Positions 55,560 through 58,400 of a stretch of 58,400 nucleotides of DNA are shown here, in pieces. The notes under the pieces are model-generated. The model had not been told where the DNA came from and did no database searches. It saw only the letters and a list, made by a program, of their open reading frames with translations. Origin of the DNA: Welwitschia mirabilis (lineage: Eukaryota > Gnetophyta > Gnetopsida > Welwitschiales); the NCBI GenBank assembly GCA_051453625.1, contig JBOZIK010000001.1, forward strand, positions 112,675,042-112,733,441, given 5' to 3'. Position 1 is the stretch's first letter, and every line of letters starts with the position of its first letter. A program made the position numbers and the translations under genes.

Positions 55560-57800
55560 ATATTTACAATCACCAATAGGTAGAAGAGAGAATAAAACTA
55601 TGAAAAAGGCTTAAGTAGAAGCTAGTAGGCAAAAGATGCATAAGAATAAGTGAATCAAGTAAATACATTTTGAATGGAAAAAATAGAAAGGAGGTAAGTG
55701 AAACACTATGATAGTTAAGAAAAATGAATTATTACTGATGAGCCTAAATATGGTCAATCTATCACATAATAAAGTGAATTTTACATGGTCAAACTAGAGG
55801 AAACTGAAAACTAGGATATTATCTCAAATAAACAGGGCTTTAATTATAATGGAATGGTTAAAAGAAATAGAATGGCTATTAGAGGGAGAGGAAATATGGT
55901 ATTTAAACCATAGACCAAATATTCTAGTTTGAAAAAGGAGAAATCAAAATTGTTAATTTGGTTTTGAAATATTTAGTTATGGAAAAAGAAATAGAGGCAT
56001 TTATGAAAGACACCAAGATTTTTGGGGTAGGAGACCTAATTAAATAACTAGAAGAAAGGTTATAAGCATAAAACAACAACTAAATGATTGGTATAAAAAC
56101 TAAAGGTACAAAATAAGCTAAGAGGAGTATTTAAAGGAGGTAATAAAAAATATAAAAAATAAATAAGAAGGAGGAGAATTCTAGTAGGAATAAAAATCGC
56201 AAAAACTATGGGAACTACATAACATCAAAATGTAAGAAGAAATTTACTTTATTTAGAGAGCACACATAAGCTAGCTAAAGAATGAAGATAAATACGCTTT
56301 TTTCCCCTTAACTTCATTAACTAGAGAAAGCAATAAAAATTTATAATACAAATAAAATGAGGAGAAAGAATCTAGTTCAAGAAAAATATGCATGAAGCCT
56401 TCCTGTATATCCTCGAGAAATTGTGGGAAAAGAAAAAAGAGACTAAACAAATCAACATATGTATAAATATCTTATAGAGGAAAAATCCTCTCAGATATAT
56501 AAAAAAGGAAAAAGTATGGAAGGCATTAAAAATAATAAAATTAAGTAAAAAAATTCTAAGACTAGATAAACAGATAGTAAGGTGCTTTACAAAATATTGG
56601 TTATACATGGGAGGATTAATAGATACATCATTTAATAGAGTTTTAAAAGATGATAGGATTCCTTATTATTGTAACAATACAAACATAATTATGATTTTAA
56701 AGAAGAAAAAAGATCTAGATATGTAAGATTTTAGGCTAATTAAAGTATGTACCATAATTTTTATATTAATCTACAAAGTTCTAACTAAAGTGATTTATAC
56801 TTACCTTCAATGGATAATGCAACCTTGCCAAGCAAGATTCTTAGAAGGCAGAAGTATTTTAGATTAAGTAATTCTTAACCATTGAATTTTCTATACCATT
56901 TAAAAAAATAATTCTAGCATGTATCTTGGAATTAAACATGAAAAAGGCCTTAATAATATTTTTTAAAGTTTTTATTTTATATCCTAGATAAAAATGAATC
57001 CATGAATAAGTTTATGAAACTATTTATTAATATGAAAAAAATAGCTTGATTTAGTCTAAAGTTAAATCAAATCATACATGGCTTAGAGTAGAAGGGAATT
57101 TAAGGTAGGATTACTACTTCTCATCATATCTTCTTAGAATAAAACTAAGTTATCCATAGGACTATGTTAACTAAGAAGGAGGAATAAGCCTCACTTTACA
57201 ATGCATGAACTTACTTTATAACCACTTTGAAAATGGTACAGTCATATTTTCAAAGGCAAATATGAAACAAATCCAAGCCATTAAGCAAGGCTTATAGAGG
57301 TTTGATAATGAACCAAGGCTACAGATTAACTCAAAAAAAAAAGTACAGTTTAATAATTAGAGAAGTCTGTAGTAGGTAGTAAAGAAAACATGAAAGATTA
57401 AAAAACAATACAATATGGACTCTTATCTAGGAATTACCATATTTGTATGTAAAAAAAATTAAAATAAGTTAAATGATGTAGAAATTGAAAATAATGTACT
57501 ATAAATGAAGCTCAGTATTTCTCTCAAGCAAAGTTATCTTAGAAAACTTAATATTAATAATCATAACAAGATATAGTTCCTCCACTGGAGTCTTATCCAA
57601 AGAATTTAAGGGTATGATGAATAAAATAATAAGAGAATTCCTCTAAAAATGAGAAAAAGGGGATCTATGTTCATATAGCTATATGAAATGAGATATTTTG
57701 GGTAGTATAATTCATAGGTTAAGGTGATTATTAGAACTTAATGTTATTCATTGTAATAAAATGCAAACATCAAATAAGCTAAGTGGTGACCTAGTATAAT
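55560..57800 (+). pseudogene. LINE (L1-type) endonuclease-RT relic
   Basis: The plus strand gives FTWSN at 55780-55794 followed by RKLKTRILSQINRALI, the conserved end of the L1 endonuclease ('FTWSN.R....SRIDRFL'). Some 1 kb on are LIKVCTIIFILIYKVLTKVI (the 'RPISL.NV.YKI..K.L' block) and ARFLEGRSILD with GRSILD at 56847-56864 (normally 'F..GR.I.DN'). Later frames near 57600 give a KEFKGMMNKIIREFL-like thumb block. Stops are frequent; it is inactive. Independent of the minus-strand LINE at 50060-54000. Confidence 0.75.
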
Positions 57801-58022
57801 TCTTCCACAAGAACATATATGTGGTACACTTAACAAAAGTTACATAATAATCCAACCATGCAATAAATTAACATAAAAACCAAAAATAGAGAGAAGATGA
57901 ATCTAAACTTAGTTGGGAGAGAGGAAGATGAACTAACTCCAGAGGTCTAGCTTGAATCATCTAACTTGCAAAAATTTTAGTTCAATAATGTCTTGTAATT
58001 TCCCTAAAACATAAATTCAATG
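57801..58022. other. Short anonymous interval
   Basis: Nothing recognised. Confidence 0.3.
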
Positions 58023-58190
58023 TAGTTTCACCTTATGGTTACTAATACCATGTTAATGTGCATTAGTAATAAACGAATAAATAACTACTTTTATATTCAA
58101 ACAAGACATAGTTTCATCTAAAAATTACTAGTATCATGTTAATGTACATTGGTAATAAAAGAATTAATAACTTGTTCTCATATCAAAAAC
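58023..58190 (+). repeat. Tandem duplication of ~86 bp
   Basis: Copies begin TAGTTTCA at 58023 and 58109 and share TACTA.TA.CATGTTAATGT.CATT.GTAATAAA.GAAT.AATAACT. Confidence 0.85.
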
Positions 58191-58400
58191 TAGGAAGGTC
58201 CATTACATCAAAGGACAAAAGCAAAGCAGGTATAGACTACTCAAGGTTAGTCTTAAAGCTAGCTTACTTTCAAAGGAGAGTTTAAAATGCATGTTAGTTT
58301 GACTCTCTAAGGTTCCACCAATTTTTTATCAGCTATTTTTTTTTTTAACAAATGGGGGCTTAAGATCATTTTATAAATAAGGAAAGGCTTAGGCATCTTT

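Noticed and set aside
1-58400. tRNA, rRNA, organelle-derived DNA or pararetrovirus insertion
   Set aside because: No cloverleaf-compatible A/B box pair, rRNA signature, plastid or mitochondrial gene motif, or caulimovirus-type motif could be recognised on either strand by reading.

Overview
The window is nuclear DNA from a seed plant. It is AT-rich and crowded with decayed retrotransposons, and it carries one intact protein-coding gene whose introns are split by transposons. Introns of about 10 kb, old Copia, Gypsy, LINE and hAT copies in many states of decay, long CT/GA microsatellites and three scaffold gaps (100, 100 and 610 N) would suit an early-diverging angiosperm or another plant with large introns. 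I cannot name the species from sequence alone. There is no operon, CRISPR, rRNA or tRNA signal that I can support. || Layout. 1-4262: two LTRs of one Copia-like family in opposite orientations. One has a primer-binding site and a broken gag running off the left edge on the minus strand; the other is a solo LTR. 4263-19860: AT-rich decayed repeats, with a distinctly GC-richer island at 8280-9290, a long diverged repeat pair (10850-11560 and 16720-17350) and a Copia RT-RNase H relic at 17440-18960. 19860-22620: a gene-like, less AT-rich stretch that I read as the promoter and untranslated leader of the main gene, with a well-bounded candidate noncoding exon at 22503-22620. 22621-33404: a probable 10.8 kb leader intron holding repeats, a Gypsy integrase relic and a hAT element with intact terminal repeats and target-site duplication. 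|| 33405-47077: a five-exon gene for a filament-like plant protein (FPP, FPP4/5/6 type), 1138 residues by my splice model. Its first coding intron is 9.8 kb and contains a Copia element with both LTRs, lying in the same orientation as the gene. That element's reverse-transcriptase region is itself interrupted by a solo LTR with a perfect 5-bp target duplication. || 47078-58400: the gene's poly(A) signal, then an array of about nine 134-bp tandem repeats (47613-48800), a minus-strand LINE relic (ORF1 zinc knuckle plus RT), Copia fragments including a 272-bp LTR with polypurine tract, a plus-strand LINE relic, and a small tandem duplication at the right edge. || The only functional gene product I can support is the FPP coiled-coil protein. 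Everything else is transposon-derived, repetitive or unrecognised. I found no credible previously undescribed system. The most informative structures are the nested solo LTR, the hAT element, the leader-exon model for FPP, the 134-bp array and an assembly artefact at the first gap.
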